Assembly (NCBI RefSeq): GCF_014168815.1
Contig: NZ_AP021972.1
Coordinates: 992,001 to 1,056,000, forward strand
Source of the DNA: Klebsiella sp. WP3-W18-ESBL-02
Lineage (GTDB): Bacteria > Pseudomonadota > Gammaproteobacteria > Enterobacterales > Enterobacteriaceae
Direction of reading: 5' to 3'
DNA length: 64,000 nt
This document shows, piece by piece, positions 8,009-17,704 of the stretch. The notes beneath the pieces were generated by a model. That model saw only the letters and a program-made list of their open reading frames with translations. It was not told the origin of the DNA and searched no databases. The translations under genes were made by a program, and so were the position numbers. How positions within the stretch are numbered: position 1 is the stretch's first letter; every line of letters starts with the position of its first letter.

Positions 8009-8782
8009 GTGGAGAAGGCTACCGTGCCGCCGGAAAAGAAACCCTACCAGGAGATTGGCGACGATTTGCGTGCGCAGATTATGCAGGGCCGCTATGCCGT
8101 TGGCTCGCGCCTGCCGCCTGAACGCAATATTGCCGAAACCTACGGCGTCAGCCGCACCATTGTGCGCGAGGCGCTGCTGATGCTGGAATTACAGGGGACG
8201 GTGGATATTCGCCAGGGCTCCGGCGTGTACGTGATGCGCATTCCGCACGAAGACGACGGTGAGGAAGAGCAGATGCTGAGTAGCGACGTGGGGCCGTTTG
8301 AGATCCTCCAGGCGCGCCAACTGCTGGAAAGCAATATTGCCGCCTTTGCCGCAAAAATGGCGACCCGCGCAGATATCGACAACCTTAAGCAGATAATTGA
8401 ACAAGAACAGCGGGCGATTGCGCTAAACGACACCAGCCAGGATAACAGTCGACTGTTCCACCTGGTGCTAGCCGGTGCGACGCAAAACCAGATGCTGCTG
8501 GCGACCATTGAGCGGGTATGGCTGCAAATGGACAGCAGCCCGCTATGGCAGCAGTTTAACGCGCACATTGCCAGCCGTACCTATCGCTTGAAGTGGCTGG
8601 GCGATCGGCAAACGATTCTGGCCGCGCTGCGCCGCCGCGATGTGATGGGGGCGTGGCAGGCGATGTGGCAGCATCTTGAGAACGTCAAAAATAGCCTGAT
8701 GGAGCTGTCTGACGAGGACGCGCCGGACTTTGACGGTTATCTGTTTGAATCAGTGCCTATTTTTCAGGGAAAACTGATGTGA
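8009..8782 (+). CDS. GntR/FadR-family regulator, UxuR-like
   Basis: 257 residues, the same length as UxuR. Residues about 10-80 form a GntR winged helix (LPPERNIAETYGVSRTIVREAL), followed by an FCD effector domain with the stretch GPFEILQARQLLESNIA almost as in UxuR and ExuR, and an ending FDGYLFES that also matches UxuR. Starts at GTG 8009 after CAGGTGA; a second GTG at 8024 is possible. UxuR and ExuR sense hexuronate intermediates, so this paralogue may sense a related sugar acid or phosphate. It is 47 bases downstream of GH1, probably in the same transcript, and overlaps the acetyltransferase by four bases. Confidence 0.85.
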   Translation: MEKATVPPEKKPYQEIGDDLRAQIMQGRYAVGSRLPPERNIAETYGVSRTIVREALLMLELQGTVDIRQGSGVYVMRIPHEDDGEEEQMLSSDVGPFEILQARQLLESNIAAFAAKMATRADIDNLKQIIEQEQRAIALNDTSQDNSRLFHLVLAGATQNQMLLATIERVWLQMDSSPLWQQFNAHIASRTYRLKWLGDRQTILAALRRRDVMGAWQAMWQHLENVKNSLMELSDEDAPDFDGYLFESVPIFQGKLM

Positions 8783-9258
8783 CGATTTTACCGCTTTACG
8801 CCAGGCCGCAGTATGCCGAAGCGGTGACCGACTGGCTGTGGCAGGCCTTCGGCGGCGACGGCCTGCCGCGCGCGTTTTTTGCCAGCATCGTCGAGCGTAG
8901 CCAGCGGCCGAATGCGCTGCCGCTCACGTTCATTGCCGTCGAAGACGATCGGCTCATCGGTACCGTGGGGCTATGGCGCTGCGATCTCATTAGCCGTCAG
9001 GATCTGTGGCCGTGGATGGCGGCGCTGTACGTTGCGCCAGAAGCGCGCGGGCGCGGCCTGGCCGGGCAGTTGCAACAGCACGTCATCGACTATGCCGCGC
9101 AGCAGGGATTTGACGAGCTGTATCTCTATTCCGCCTGCCGGGATTTTTACGAACGTTTTGGCTGGCAGTATATCGGCGATGGCCTGGATTACCCGGACAC
9201 CGCCGTGCATCTCTATCGTTACGCTTTAAGCTCTTCCGGTGGCGCAATCACCGAGTGA
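8779..9258 (+). CDS. GNAT-family N-acetyltransferase
   Basis: 159 residues. Acetyl-CoA binding motif A is seen as LYVAPEARGRGLAGQL (RGRGLA matching the Q/RxxGxG/A loop), and the C-terminal GNAT strand pair as LYSACRDFYERFGWQ. The start is GTG 8779, overlapping the UxuR-like gene's TGA, so translation is probably coupled. Its last 40 bases overlap the 3' end of galR on the other strand. The substrate cannot be predicted. Why an acetyltransferase travels with a beta-glycoside cluster is unclear; detoxification of a non-metabolised sugar, as LacA does, is one guess. Confidence 0.8.
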   Translation: MTILPLYARPQYAEAVTDWLWQAFGGDGLPRAFFASIVERSQRPNALPLTFIAVEDDRLIGTVGLWRCDLISRQDLWPWMAALYVAPEARGRGLAGQLQQHVIDYAAQQGFDELYLYSACRDFYERFGWQYIGDGLDYPDTAVHLYRYALSSSGGAITE

Positions 9259-10235
9259 CGGCGCACCAGCGTCGGGCTGAACAGATGGGTAATATCCGGC
9301 AGCGGTTTCTTCTCTGCCAGCGCCAGCGCCAGCTCGGCGGCCTGGGTCGCCATGGTGACGATGGGATAACGGATGGTTGTCAGCCGCGGGCGCACGTAGC
9401 GCGACACCAGCACGTCATCGAAACCAATCAGCGAAATCGCCTGCGGCACCTCGATGCCGTTATCGTTTAGTACGCCCATCGCGCCTGCGGCCATGGAGTC
9501 GTTATAGCAGGCCACGGCGGTGAACTGCTTACCGCGACCCAGCAGCTCGGTCATCGCCTGCTCGCCGCCGCTTTCGTCCGGCTCGGCGAAGGTCACCAGC
9601 CGGTCGTTGCACGGCAGACCGTGTTCTTTCAGCGCATCGTAATAACCCTGCAGGCGGTCTTCCGCATCGGAAATGGCGTGGTTGGAACAGATATAGCCAA
9701 TTCGCGTATGGCCCTGCTGAATGAGGTGGCGGGTGGCCAGCCACGCGCCGTAGCGGTCGTCCAGCGCCACGCAGCGTTTTTCAAAACCGGGCAGAATGCG
9801 GTTGATCAGCACCATGCCGGGAATCTGTTTCATGAGTTCCGCCAGTTCAGCATCGGGGATCAGCTTCGCGTGCACCACTAGCGCAGCGCAGCGGTGGCGA
9901 ATCAGCTGCTCAATGGCCTGGCGTTCTTTCATTTCATTGTGGTAGCCGTTACCAATCAGCAGGAAATTACCGGTGTGATAGGCAACCTGTTCCACGGCTT
10001 TCACCATGGCGCCAAAGAACGGATCGGAGACGTCGCCGACGACCAGGCCGACGGTCTCCGTCGACTGCTGCGCCAGCGCGCGCGCGTTGGCGTTCGGGTG
10101 ATAGTTGAGCGTCTCCATGGCGGATTGAACGGCCTGACGCGAGGCATCGCTGGCTTTAGGGGAGTTGTTGATGACGCGGGACACGGTGGCGACAGAGACG
10201 CCTGCCATCCGGGCCACATCTTTAATTGTCGCCAT
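9219..10235 (-). CDS. galR: galactose repressor GalR
   Basis: 338 residues from the ATG at 10235 (E. coli 343). The LacI headpiece begins ATIKDVARMAGVSVATVSRVINNS, essentially the E. coli sequence, and the core ends LIGFDDVLVSRYVRPRLTTIRYPI. GalR represses galactose transport and metabolism genes and is induced by D-galactose. The frame is open for about 280 bases further upstream, but that part overlaps the omrB region and is not protein-like. In E. coli galR lies beside lysA; here the sugar cluster separates them. Possible autoregulatory GalR sites lie upstream. Confidence 0.95.
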   Translation of the reverse strand: MATIKDVARMAGVSVATVSRVINNSPKASDASRQAVQSAMETLNYHPNANARALAQQSTETVGLVVGDVSDPFFGAMVKAVEQVAYHTGNFLLIGNGYHNEMKERQAIEQLIRHRCAALVVHAKLIPDAELAELMKQIPGMVLINRILPGFEKRCVALDDRYGAWLATRHLIQQGHTRIGYICSNHAISDAEDRLQGYYDALKEHGLPCNDRLVTFAEPDESGGEQAMTELLGRGKQFTAVACYNDSMAAGAMGVLNDNGIEVPQAISLIGFDDVLVSRYVRPRLTTIRYPIVTMATQAAELALALAEKKPLPDITHLFSPTLVRRHSVIAPPEELKA

Positions 10236-10259
10236 AATATGCCTTAAAGAAGATTCGGT

Positions 10260-10275
10260 GGGTAAACGCTTACAC
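10260..10275 (-). promoter_or_regulatory. GalR/GalS-type operator upstream of galR
   Basis: On the minus strand this reads GTGTAAGCGTTTACCC, one base off the GalR consensus GTGNAANCGNTTNCAC. It lies 25 bases before the galR start, consistent with autorepression. Two further half-sites (GTGCAAGC at 10382 on the plus strand, GTGTAAGC at 10419-10412 on the minus strand) face each other further upstream. Confidence 0.6.
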
Positions 10276-10483
10276 CCTATCAGTTTTACGGAAATCCCGG
10301 TGTGATTCAAGGCTGAGTCTGTGGTGGATTGCACAATAATAAGGGCCAGATTGCGTTTTGTGGAAGAGTTACACCGGCTTTGTGCAAGCAAACAGGAACT
10401 TTCAAACGTTTGCTTACACTTTGCGAGACGCTGTTGCGAATGTCCGCTGGAGAACGCATTACGGGAATTGCTAATCTGATTAT

Positions 10484-10566
10484 CCCAGAGGTATTGATAG
10501 GTGAAGTCGCCCACAAGGTTGACCGCTTAATTACACCAACCTGCGCAGATGCGCAGGTTTTTTTTT
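10484..10566 (+). ncRNA. omrB: OmrB-like small RNA
   Basis: The sequence starts CCCAGAGGTATTGATAGG, the conserved 5' pairing region of OmrA/OmrB, has a variable middle, and ends with ACACCAACCTGCGCAGATGC and a GC-rich hairpin followed by nine Ts, an intrinsic terminator at about 10539-10566. The GTGAAGTC after the 5' segment and the ATTACACC before the hairpin fit OmrB better than OmrA. In E. coli these Hfq-dependent RNAs are OmpR-activated and repress outer-membrane receptors, ompT, csgD and ompR. Location between galR and aas is as in E. coli, but only one copy is present. Confidence 0.92.
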
Positions 10567-10648
10567 GCCTCTACCCGCCAGTCTGCTGCTTTTCCCCGGT
10601 TTTCTCGTGTACCCTTGCAAAGACAAAACTACGGCAAAAGGAGTTGGT

Positions 10649-12808
10649 ATGCTTCTCTGTTTCTTCCGACAGCTTTTCAAGGTGTTATTCAGGGTACGGA
10701 TGACCGGTAACACCGAGGCGCTCAGCCAGCCAAAGGTGCTGATTACGCCTAACCACGTTTCGTTTATCGACGGCATTCTGCTGGCGCTGTTTCTCCCCGT
10801 TCGCCCGGTTTTCGCCGTCTACACCTCTATTTCGCAAAAATGGTTCATGCGTTGGCTGACGCCGATCATCGATTTTGTCCCGCTGGACCCGACAAAACCG
10901 ATGTCTATCAAACATCTGGTCAGGCTGATTGAACAGGGCCGTCCGGTGGTGATTTTCCCGGAGGGGCGCATTTCGGTGTCGGGATCGTTGATGAAAATTT
11001 ACGATGGCGCAGCCTTTGTGGCGGCAAAATCAGGGGCGACGATTATCCCGGTGCGCATTGAAGGGGCCGAGCTGAGCTACTTCAGTCGCCTGAAAGGGCT
11101 GGTTAAGCGCCGGATGTTCCCGCGCATTCAGCTGCACCTGCTGCCACCGACCACCTTGCCGATGCCTGAGGCGCCGCGCGCGCGTGACCGCCGCCGCATT
11201 GCCGGCGAAATGCTGCATCAGATCATGATGGAAGCTCGAATGGCGGTGCGACCGCGCGAAACGTTGTATGAATCGCTGTTGAGCGCAATCTACCGCTTTG
11301 GTGAGAAAAAGCACTGCGTTGAAGACATTAACTTCCAGCCCGATAGCTACCGCAAATTGCTCACCAAAACGCTGTTTGTGGCACGTATTCTCGAAAAATA
11401 CAGCCAGAAGGGTGAAAAGATCGGTCTGATGCTGCCCAATGCCGGTATCAGCGCCGCGGTGATTTTCGGCGCCATCGCGCGGGGTCGCATTCCGGCGATG
11501 ATGAACTACACCGCGGGCGTCAAAGGGCTGTCCAGCGCCATTACCGCGGCGCAAATCGGCACTATTTTCACTTCGCGTACGTTCCTCGATAAAGGCAAGC
11601 TCTGGCATCTCACCGAGCAACTCACCCAGGTGCGCTGGGTATTTCTGGAAGATTTAAAAGGCGACGTCACCACCGCCGACAAGCTGTGGATCTTCTCGCG
11701 CGTGCTGATGCCGCATCTGGCGCAGGTGCCGCAAAAGCCGGAAGACCCGGCAATGGTGCTCTTTACCTCAGGCTCGGAAGGTCACCCTAAAGGCGTGGTG
11801 CACAGCCACAAAAGCATTCTGGCTAACGTCGAGCAAATTAAAACCATCGCCGACTTTACCGCCAACGACCGCTTTATGTCGGCGCTGCCGCTGTTTCACT
11901 CGTTCGGCCTGACGGTGGGTCTGTTTACGCCGCTGCTGACCGGCGCGGAAGTGTTCCTTTACCCGAGCCCGCTGCACTACCGTATGGTGCCGGAGCTGGT
12001 ATACGACCGTAACTGCACCGTGCTGTTCGGCACCTCGACGTTTTTAGGTCACTATGCGCGCTTCGCCAACCCGTACGATTTCTATCGTCTACGCTATGTC
12101 GTAGCCGGGGCGGAAAAGCTTCAGCAAAGCACCAAAGATTTATGGCAGGACAAATTCGGCCTGCGCATTCTTGAAGGCTACGGCGTAACCGAGTGCGCGC
12201 CGGTGGTGTCGATCAACGTGCCGATGGCGGCGAAGCCGGGTACGGTAGGGCGAATTCTGCCGGGGATGGACGCTCGTCTGCTGGCCGTTCCGGGCATTGA
12301 GCAGGGCGGTCGTCTGCAGGTGAAAGGGCCGAACGTGATGTGCGGCTATCTGCGTGTAGAAAATCCGGGCGTACTGGAAGCGCCAACGGCGGAAAATCAG
12401 CATGGTGAGCGGGAAACCGGCTGGTATGACACCGGCGATATTGTTGCTTTCGACGCCCAGGGCTACGTACAGATTCAGGGGCGTGCCAAACGCTTCGCCA
12501 AAATTGCGGGCGAAATGGTGTCGCTGGAAACGGTCGAACTGATGGCGCTGGCCGTGTCGCCCGATAAGATGCACGCGACCGCGGTGAAAACCGACGCCAG
12601 CAAAGGCGAGGCGCTGGTGCTGTTTACCACCGATAATGAACTGACCCGTGACGGTCTCTTACAGTACGCGCGGGCTCACGGCGTGCCGGAGCTGGCGGTC
12701 CCTCGCGACATTCGCTGGCTGAAACAGCTGCCGCTGCTGGGCAGTGGTAAACCGGATTTCGTCACCCTTAAAAGCATGGTTGCAGAAACGGAACAGCCGC
12801 ATGAGTGA
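10649..12808 (+). CDS. aas: 2-acylglycerophosphoethanolamine acyltransferase / acyl-ACP synthetase
   Basis: 719 residues, the same as E. coli Aas. A bifunctional inner-membrane protein: the N-terminal PlsC-like acyltransferase carries NHVSFIDG (HX4D, residues about 36-41) and FPEGR; the C-terminal adenylate-forming domain shows [17 protein letters not shown] and GWYDTGD. It activates fatty acid with acyl carrier protein and reacylates lyso-phosphatidylethanolamine, for instance lysolipid left by lipoprotein acylation. The ATG at 10649 follows AAAGGAG. It overlaps lplT by eight bases, which supplies its lysolipid substrate. Confidence 0.97.
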   Translation: MLLCFFRQLFKVLFRVRMTGNTEALSQPKVLITPNHVSFIDGILLALFLPVRPVFAVYTSISQKWFMRWLTPIIDFVPLDPTKPMSIKHLVRLIEQGRPVVIFPEGRISVSGSLMKIYDGAAFVAAKSGATIIPVRIEGAELSYFSRLKGLVKRRMFPRIQLHLLPPTTLPMPEAPRARDRRRIAGEMLHQIMMEARMAVRPRETLYESLLSAIYRFGEKKHCVEDINFQPDSYRKLLTKTLFVARILEKYSQKGEKIGLMLPNAGISAAVIFGAIARGRIPAMMNYTAGVKGLSSAITAAQIGTIFTSRTFLDKGKLWHLTEQLTQVRWVFLEDLKGDVTTADKLWIFSRVLMPHLAQVPQKPEDPAMVLFTSGSEGHPKGVVHSHKSILANVEQIKTIADFTANDRFMSALPLFHSFGLTVGLFTPLLTGAEVFLYPSPLHYRMVPELVYDRNCTVLFGTSTFLGHYARFANPYDFYRLRYVVAGAEKLQQSTKDLWQDKFGLRILEGYGVTECAPVVSINVPMAAKPGTVGRILPGMDARLLAVPGIEQGGRLQVKGPNVMCGYLRVENPGVLEAPTAENQHGERETGWYDTGDIVAFDAQGYVQIQGRAKRFAKIAGEMVSLETVELMALAVSPDKMHATAVKTDASKGEALVLFTTDNELTRDGLLQYARAHGVPELAVPRDIRWLKQLPLLGSGKPDFVTLKSMVAETEQPHE

Positions 12809-13994
12809 GTCAGTACACACTAACACCGCAATCTGGTCAAAAGGCATGATGGCGGTCATTGCCGCCCAGTTCCTTTCGGCCTTTGGCGACAACGCGCTGC
12901 TGTTTGCCACGCTGGCACTCATGAAACAGCAGTACTATCCGGACTGGAGCCAGCCGGTGCTGCAGATGGTGTTTGTGGGCGCTTACATTCTCTTCGCACC
13001 GTTTGTCGGCCAGGTGGCGGACAGCTACGGTAAAGGCCGGGTGATGATGTTCGCCAACGGTCTGAAACTGGCGGGCGCGGCGATGATTTGCATCGGGTTT
13101 AATCCGTTTATTGGCTATACGCTGGTGGGCATCGGCGCGGCGGCTTACTCGCCTGCCAAGTACGGCATTCTGGGCGAAATGACCACCGGCGATAAGCTGG
13201 TGAAAGCCAACGGTCTGATGGAAGCCTCCACCATCGCGGCTATTCTTATCGGCTCCGTGGCGGGCGGCGTGGTGGCCGACTGGAGCGTGGTCGGGGCGCT
13301 GGCGCTGTGCGCGATGGTTTACGGCGGCGCGGTGGTGGCGAATATCTTTATCCCGAAGCTGCCGGCGGCGCGCCCGGGCCAGTCCTGGCGTTTTCGTTCG
13401 ATGACCGCCAGCTTTTTCAACGCTTGTCGCGTTCTGTGGCATAACGGCGAAACGCGTTTCTCGCTGCTCGGTACCAGCATGTTCTGGGGCGCGGGCGTGA
13501 CGCTGCGTTTTCTGCTGGTGCTGTGGGTGCCGGTGGCGCTAGGCGTGACCGATAACGCGACGCCAACCTATCTTAACGCCATGGTGGCAGTGGGTATCGT
13601 GGTGGGCGCGGCGGCAGCGGCGAAGCTGGTGACGCTGGAAACGGTGGCTCGTTGCTTGCCTGCCGGGGTGTTGATTGGCGTCGTGGTGGCGATTTTCGCT
13701 CTTCAGCATGCCATTCTACCCGCTTACGTGTTGCTGTTTATCATCGGTATCTGCGGCGGCTTCTTTATCGTGCCGTTGAATGCGCTGTTGCAGGATCGCG
13801 GTAAACATACCGTGGGCTCAGGCAACGCCATTGCGGTACAGAACCTTGGTGAAAACAGCGCAATGCTGATTATGCTGGGGCTTTACTCGCTGGCGGTGGC
13901 GGTCGACGTGCCGGTTGTCGGCGTGGGCGTGGGCTTTGGCGTGCTGTTTGCGCTGGCGATTATCGCGCTGTGGCTGTGGGGTAAGCGCCGTTGA
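12801..13994 (+). CDS. lplT: lysophospholipid transporter LplT
   Basis: 397 residues, as in E. coli. A major facilitator superfamily protein with about twelve membrane segments; the N-terminal half contains [19 protein letters not shown] and the loop SYGKGRVMM typical of MFS motif A. It flips lysophosphatidylethanolamine inward across the inner membrane for reacylation by Aas. The start at 12801 lies inside the end of aas and indicates translational coupling. A run of REP elements follows. Confidence 0.96.
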   Translation: MSESVHTNTAIWSKGMMAVIAAQFLSAFGDNALLFATLALMKQQYYPDWSQPVLQMVFVGAYILFAPFVGQVADSYGKGRVMMFANGLKLAGAAMICIGFNPFIGYTLVGIGAAAYSPAKYGILGEMTTGDKLVKANGLMEASTIAAILIGSVAGGVVADWSVVGALALCAMVYGGAVVANIFIPKLPAARPGQSWRFRSMTASFFNACRVLWHNGETRFSLLGTSMFWGAGVTLRFLLVLWVPVALGVTDNATPTYLNAMVAVGIVVGAAAAAKLVTLETVARCLPAGVLIGVVVAIFALQHAILPAYVLLFIIGICGGFFIVPLNALLQDRGKHTVGSGNAIAVQNLGENSAMLIMLGLYSLAVAVDVPVVGVGVGFGVLFALAIIALWLWGKRR

Positions 13995-14020
13995 CAGAGC
14001 GGCAAGCGCAGCGCTCAAAT

Positions 14021-14142
14021 TGCCGGATGGCGGCGTGACCGCCTTATCCGGCCTACACCCGTTCTGTAGGCCTGATAAGCGCAGCGCCATCAGGCATCCC
14101 GGCGCACATTGCCGGATAGCGGCGTAACCGACTTATCCGGCC
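14021..14142. repeat. BIME with three REP palindromes
   Basis: Three REP units alternate in orientation: 14021-14057, 14065-14096 and 14110-14142. Each has the TGCCGGATGGCG or TGATAAGCGCAGCGCCATCA type core. They fill the space between convergent lplT and tas and leave only six bases before the tas stop codon. Confidence 0.9.
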
Positions 14143-14148
14143 GATAAA

Positions 14149-15189
14149 TTACGGTGCAGGGTAGGTATAAACCTGATGCACCGCCTCAATCTCCGCGAGC
14201 ACTTCTTCACTCAATTCCAGATGTAAGCTCTCAACGTTGGTTTTCAGCTGTTCCATCGTGGTTGCGCCGAGCAGCGTGCTGGCGACAAACGGCTGACGAC
14301 GAACAAATGCCAGCGCCATCTGCGCCGGATCGAGGCCGTGACGTTTGGCGATATCCACGTAGGCGGCTACCGCTTTTTGCGTTTGCTCGCCGCTGTAGCG
14401 GGTAAAGCGGCTAAACAGCGTGTTGCGCGCGCCGGCCGGTTTTGCGCCGTTCAGATACTTACCGGTGAGGGTGCCGAACGCCAGGCAGGAATAGGCCAGC
14501 AGCTCTACGCCTTCAAACTGGCTCACTTCTGCGAGCGCCACTTCATAGCTGCGGTTAACCAGACTGTACGGGTTCTGGATGGTGACAATGCGCGGCAGAT
14601 CGTGTTTATCCGCCAGATGCAGATAGCGCATCACGCCAAACGCGGTTTCGTTAGAGACGCCGATATAGCGAATTTTACCGGCCCGCTGATATTCGGTGAG
14701 CGCTTCCAGCGTTTCCAATAGCGTGACCACCGGTGCGGAATCAGCCCAGGTATAGCCGAGCTTGCCAAAGCAGTTGGTGGGGCGCTGCGGCCAGTGTACC
14801 TGGTACAAATCAAGATAGTCGGTTTGCAGGCGCGTCAGGCTATTATGCAGCGCATCGCGAATGTTCTTGCGGTCCAGCGCCTGATTCGGGCGAATGCCGC
14901 TGTCGTTATTGCGCGACGGGCCGCTGACCTTAGAGGCGATAACCAGCTTTTCACGGTTGCCGTGCTTCGCCAGCCAGTTGCCGACGTAGGTCTCGGTCAG
15001 GCCCTGAGTCTCCGGCCGCGGCGGTACGGGGTACATTTCGGCGACATCGATCAGATTAATGCCCTGGCTGACGGCATAATCGAGCTGTGCATGGGCGTCG
15101 GCTTCGCTGTTCTGTTCACCAAACGTCATTGTGCCAAGCCCAAGGGTGCTTATCTCAAGCGAGCTGTGGGGGATACGGTGGTACTGCAT
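14149..15189 (-). CDS. tas: aldo-keto reductase Tas
   Basis: 346 residues from the ATG at 15189, the E. coli length. A TIM-barrel aldo-keto reductase: LGLGTMTFG near the start, catalytic Asp-Val-Ala-Glu-Met-Tyr at about residues 49-54, Lys in VIASKVSG, and the NADPH-binding C-terminal stretch STLLGATTMEQL. E. coli Tas was found because it suppresses tyrosine auxotrophy; its physiological substrate is unknown. It is downstream of ygdR on the same strand, separated by a terminator hairpin. Confidence 0.95.
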   Translation of the reverse strand: MQYHRIPHSSLEISTLGLGTMTFGEQNSEADAHAQLDYAVSQGINLIDVAEMYPVPPRPETQGLTETYVGNWLAKHGNREKLVIASKVSGPSRNNDSGIRPNQALDRKNIRDALHNSLTRLQTDYLDLYQVHWPQRPTNCFGKLGYTWADSAPVVTLLETLEALTEYQRAGKIRYIGVSNETAFGVMRYLHLADKHDLPRIVTIQNPYSLVNRSYEVALAEVSQFEGVELLAYSCLAFGTLTGKYLNGAKPAGARNTLFSRFTRYSGEQTQKAVAAYVDIAKRHGLDPAQMALAFVRRQPFVASTLLGATTMEQLKTNVESLHLELSEEVLAEIEAVHQVYTYPAP

Positions 15190-15283
15190 AAGCCGGCTTC
15201 CTTTTATCAACAACGTCGGGAAAGAGTCCCGACAAAGGAATATAAAAATGGCAGAGGGGAAGAAAAAGGGAAAGCAGAAAATG

Positions 15284-15310
15284 AAAAAAGGCCAGCAGGC
15301 GGCTGACCTT
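15284..15310 (-). terminator. intrinsic terminator after ygdR
   Basis: On the minus strand AAGGTCAGC and GCTGGCCTT form a nine-base stem that runs into six Ts. It lies just past the ygdR stop and before tas. Confidence 0.8.
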
Positions 15311-15315
15311 CGTCG

Positions 15316-15534
15316 TTATCGTTTAATGATTTGCGATACGTCATCGCGGTTGATCTGCATCTTATTGCCCTGCTGATCCTCATAGCTGATAAGCCCGGTG
15401 TCGTCGTCGACTTCCGGTTTACCGTCGGTCAGGATCATCCGGCCATCTTTCGTCGCCATGACGTAATCGCTGCTACAGCCGGAAACAGCAAACGCTAAAC
15501 CTACTGCGGAAATCAAAACTGCCCATTTTGTCAT
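15316..15534 (-). CDS. ygdR: small lipoprotein YgdR (DUF903)
   Basis: 72 residues from the ATG at 15534, which follows AAGGGG. An upstream in-frame ATG at 15549 would spoil the spacing and is not in the E. coli protein. Lipoprotein signal peptide with lipobox AVSGC, then an SH3-like DUF903 domain ([24 protein letters not shown]). Function unknown. It is a paralogue of YgdI in this same window; both share the GKP-x-x-D-x-DTGLISY core. Confidence 0.95.
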   Translation of the reverse strand: MTKWAVLISAVGLAFAVSGCSSDYVMATKDGRMILTDGKPEVDDDTGLISYEDQQGNKMQINRDDVSQIIKR

Positions 15535-15611
15535 CGTTTTCCCCTTCATCGCCGCACTCTTAACAGTCTAGTAATAACCGACCTTAGGGTTAGCATAAAG
15601 CAGGAAAATCT

Positions 15612-15648
15612 TAAAAAAATCAGACATAGCCCTCAAAAGAGGGCTATG
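15612..15648 (-). terminator. intrinsic terminator after ygdQ
   Basis: Minus strand: CATAGCCCTC, a four-T loop, GAGGGCTATG, then TCTGA and seven Ts. A perfect ten-base stem ten bases beyond the ygdQ stop. Confidence 0.9.
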
Positions 15649-15657
15649 GGCAACAGA

Positions 15658-16371
15658 TTAGAGCGGATTTTTTTTATTTCTCAGCAGATTGAGACTTTCC
15701 ACCGCAATCGAGAAGAACATCGCAAAATAGATGTAGCCTTTCGGCACGTGCACGTCAAAGCTTTCGAGAATCAGCGTAAAACCAACCAGAATCAGGAACG
15801 ACAGCGCCAGCATCTTCACCGATGGGTGGCGATCGACAAACTCGCCGATGCTGCGTGCGGCAAACATCATCACGCCTACGGCGATGACCACGGCCGCCAT
15901 CATGATAAACAGATGATCGGACAGACCGACGGCGGTAATCACCGAGTCGAGGCTGAAGATGATATCCAACAGCATAATCTGCACGATGGCGCCGAGGAAC
16001 GAATGCACGTTGGTTTTCAGGCTTTCTTCATCGCCCTCAATGGATTCGTGGATCTCTTTACTGGCCTTCCAGATAAGGAACAGCCCGCCAAGCAGCAGGA
16101 TAAGATCGCGCAGCGAAATCGCCTGATCGAACACCGTAAACAGCGGGTTGGTGAGTTTGACCACCCAGGCGATCGAGGCCAGCAGCCCCAGGCGCATGAT
16201 CATGGCCCCCATTAAGCCTAAGCGGCGGGCATGGGCTCGTTGCGCGGTGGGGAGTTTGGCAACAACCAGAGAGAGAAAAATAATATTATCGATCCCCAGA
16301 ACGATCTCCAGCAGCGTCAGCGTTCCGAGCGCAAGCCAGGCGTTGGGGTCGGTGATCCATGCAAATAACAT
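15658..16371 (-). CDS. ygdQ: TerC-family inner-membrane protein YgdQ
   Basis: 237 residues, the E. coli length, with seven or so hydrophobic segments. It carries the two TerC-family acidic motifs, LEIVLGIDNIIF near residue 21 and DIIFSLDSVITAVG near residue 130, which are thought to bind metal within the membrane. Relatives are linked to tellurite resistance and to manganese export at secretion sites, but the role of YgdQ itself is not established. It follows mutH on the same strand after 122 bases with no other gene. Confidence 0.93.
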   Translation of the reverse strand: MLFAWITDPNAWLALGTLTLLEIVLGIDNIIFLSLVVAKLPTAQRAHARRLGLMGAMIMRLGLLASIAWVVKLTNPLFTVFDQAISLRDLILLLGGLFLIWKASKEIHESIEGDEESLKTNVHSFLGAIVQIMLLDIIFSLDSVITAVGLSDHLFIMMAAVVIAVGVMMFAARSIGEFVDRHPSVKMLALSFLILVGFTLILESFDVHVPKGYIYFAMFFSIAVESLNLLRNKKNPL

Positions 16372-16493
16372 TAGGTAAGTCCTGCCAAAAAAACGAAAGA
16401 TTCAATTGAAGTACGTTGTAGGTGCCGCCGTTCGGCAACTCCGTTGCCAGCAGCACGAGGAGTATAATCCCGCCGCGCGGTAGGACAAAAAGA

Positions 16494-17189
16494 TTAATGC
16501 GGTTGCAGCATAAAGTGGCGCGCCAGCAGAGCGGCGGTGAAGTTTTTCTTGAGGTAAAAGCCGCGCGGTAGCGTCATGATTGGCTCGCCGTGGGCGCCGA
16601 TGGCTTCGGTCAGCGCTTTACTGTTGGCGGCTTTTGGCCGCAGCTGTAGCACTTCGCCGTGGCGCGCGGTAATGCGTTCGACCTGACCCAATACGATGAG
16701 GTCCATCAGTTCTTCCCAGTCCATTTGCAGCTGGCGTTCTTCTTCCGAACTGGGCGTCCACAACAGCGGCGCGCCGACGCGGCGCTCCGCCAGCGGGATT
16801 GTCCGTTCGCCTTCGACCGGGATCCACAATACTCGTTTGAGCTTGTGACGCACGTGGCTGTTTTCCCAGGTCACGCCGGAGTTGCCGGTCAGCGGTGCAA
16901 CGCAAACGAAGGTGGTCTCCAGCGGCCGCCCCAGGCGGTCGATGGGGATGGTTTTCAGCTCGACCCCGAGCGCCGCGAAATCCTGCTCCGGTTTGCTGCC
17001 CGCGCTGGCGCCAAGCCAGATTTCCAGCAGCACGCCAATCCAGCCTTTATCCCGCTTTAAATCGTTGGGTGCCACGATACCGGCCATCGCCGCCAGCTCA
17101 CCCAGCGAATAGCCCGCCAGCCGCTGTGCCTGCGCGAGCAGATCGGCCTGGGTTTTCGGTGATTCGCAAAGTGGAGCGAGCGTTGACAT
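16494..17189 (-). CDS. mutH: DNA mismatch repair endonuclease MutH
   Basis: 231 residues (E. coli 229). The restriction-enzyme-like catalytic residues keep E. coli numbering: Glu56, then Asp70, Glu77 and Lys79 in [11 protein letters not shown]. MutH nicks the unmethylated strand at hemimethylated GATC sites after activation by MutS and MutL. The ATG at 17189 opens [11 protein letters not shown], close to the homologue. A DnaA-box-rich region lies immediately upstream, between mutH and rppH, as in E. coli. Confidence 0.97.
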   Translation of the reverse strand: MSTLAPLCESPKTQADLLAQAQRLAGYSLGELAAMAGIVAPNDLKRDKGWIGVLLEIWLGASAGSKPEQDFAALGVELKTIPIDRLGRPLETTFVCVAPLTGNSGVTWENSHVRHKLKRVLWIPVEGERTIPLAERRVGAPLLWTPSSEEERQLQMDWEELMDLIVLGQVERITARHGEVLQLRPKAANSKALTEAIGAHGEPIMTLPRGFYLKKNFTAALLARHFMLQPH

Positions 17190-17234
17190 GACAATGCGCC
17201 TTTTGGTTAAAAAATGAACGACAGTTTTACCGGG

Positions 17235-17704
17235 TGTGGATAGAGTTTAACTTTTTCTGGGTAAATATAACAACGCTATGATTGTATTGCATTTTTATGA
17301 ATGCCATGCGCTAAAAAAACGGCGTGAAAAAAGGTTTTCCAATTCTGGTCACTGACAATGAACAGGATCTTACACCATGTTATCCACAGAAAAATGGGAT
17401 AACTGGGGAAAAGCCCCACTACTGTTTCAATTTACAGCCTTGACGTGCGATGAAAATCGAATTTTCGCACAAAAGATGCCTAACTTGTTGGCACATTCTG
17501 TGGATAAAACCAACGTTGCTCGATCTTTCATCAGTTGGAGGATCGCCTATGTGATGATCATCACGTTATGCGCTAATGCATCAAGATGAACTATAATAAC
17601 ATAATGAAAAATATCGTTTTACTGTGCGGTGGTTGCGTGCGATTATTCAGAGTACTCTGGGTTTTCCCTGGGTAATTCCATACTTCTTCACAACTCTATC
17701 CACA
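17235..17704. other. DARS2-like DnaA-reactivating sequence
   Basis: The 683-base gap between divergent mutH and rppH has no credible gene. It contains four DnaA boxes: CTATCCACA on the minus strand at 17235-17243, perfect TTATCCACA at 17380-17388, perfect TTATCCACA on the minus strand at 17499-17507, and CTATCCACA at 17696-17704. In E. coli this very interval is DARS2, which regenerates ATP-DnaA with help from IHF and Fis. Position and box content support the same role; IHF and Fis sites were not resolved by eye. Confidence 0.8.
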
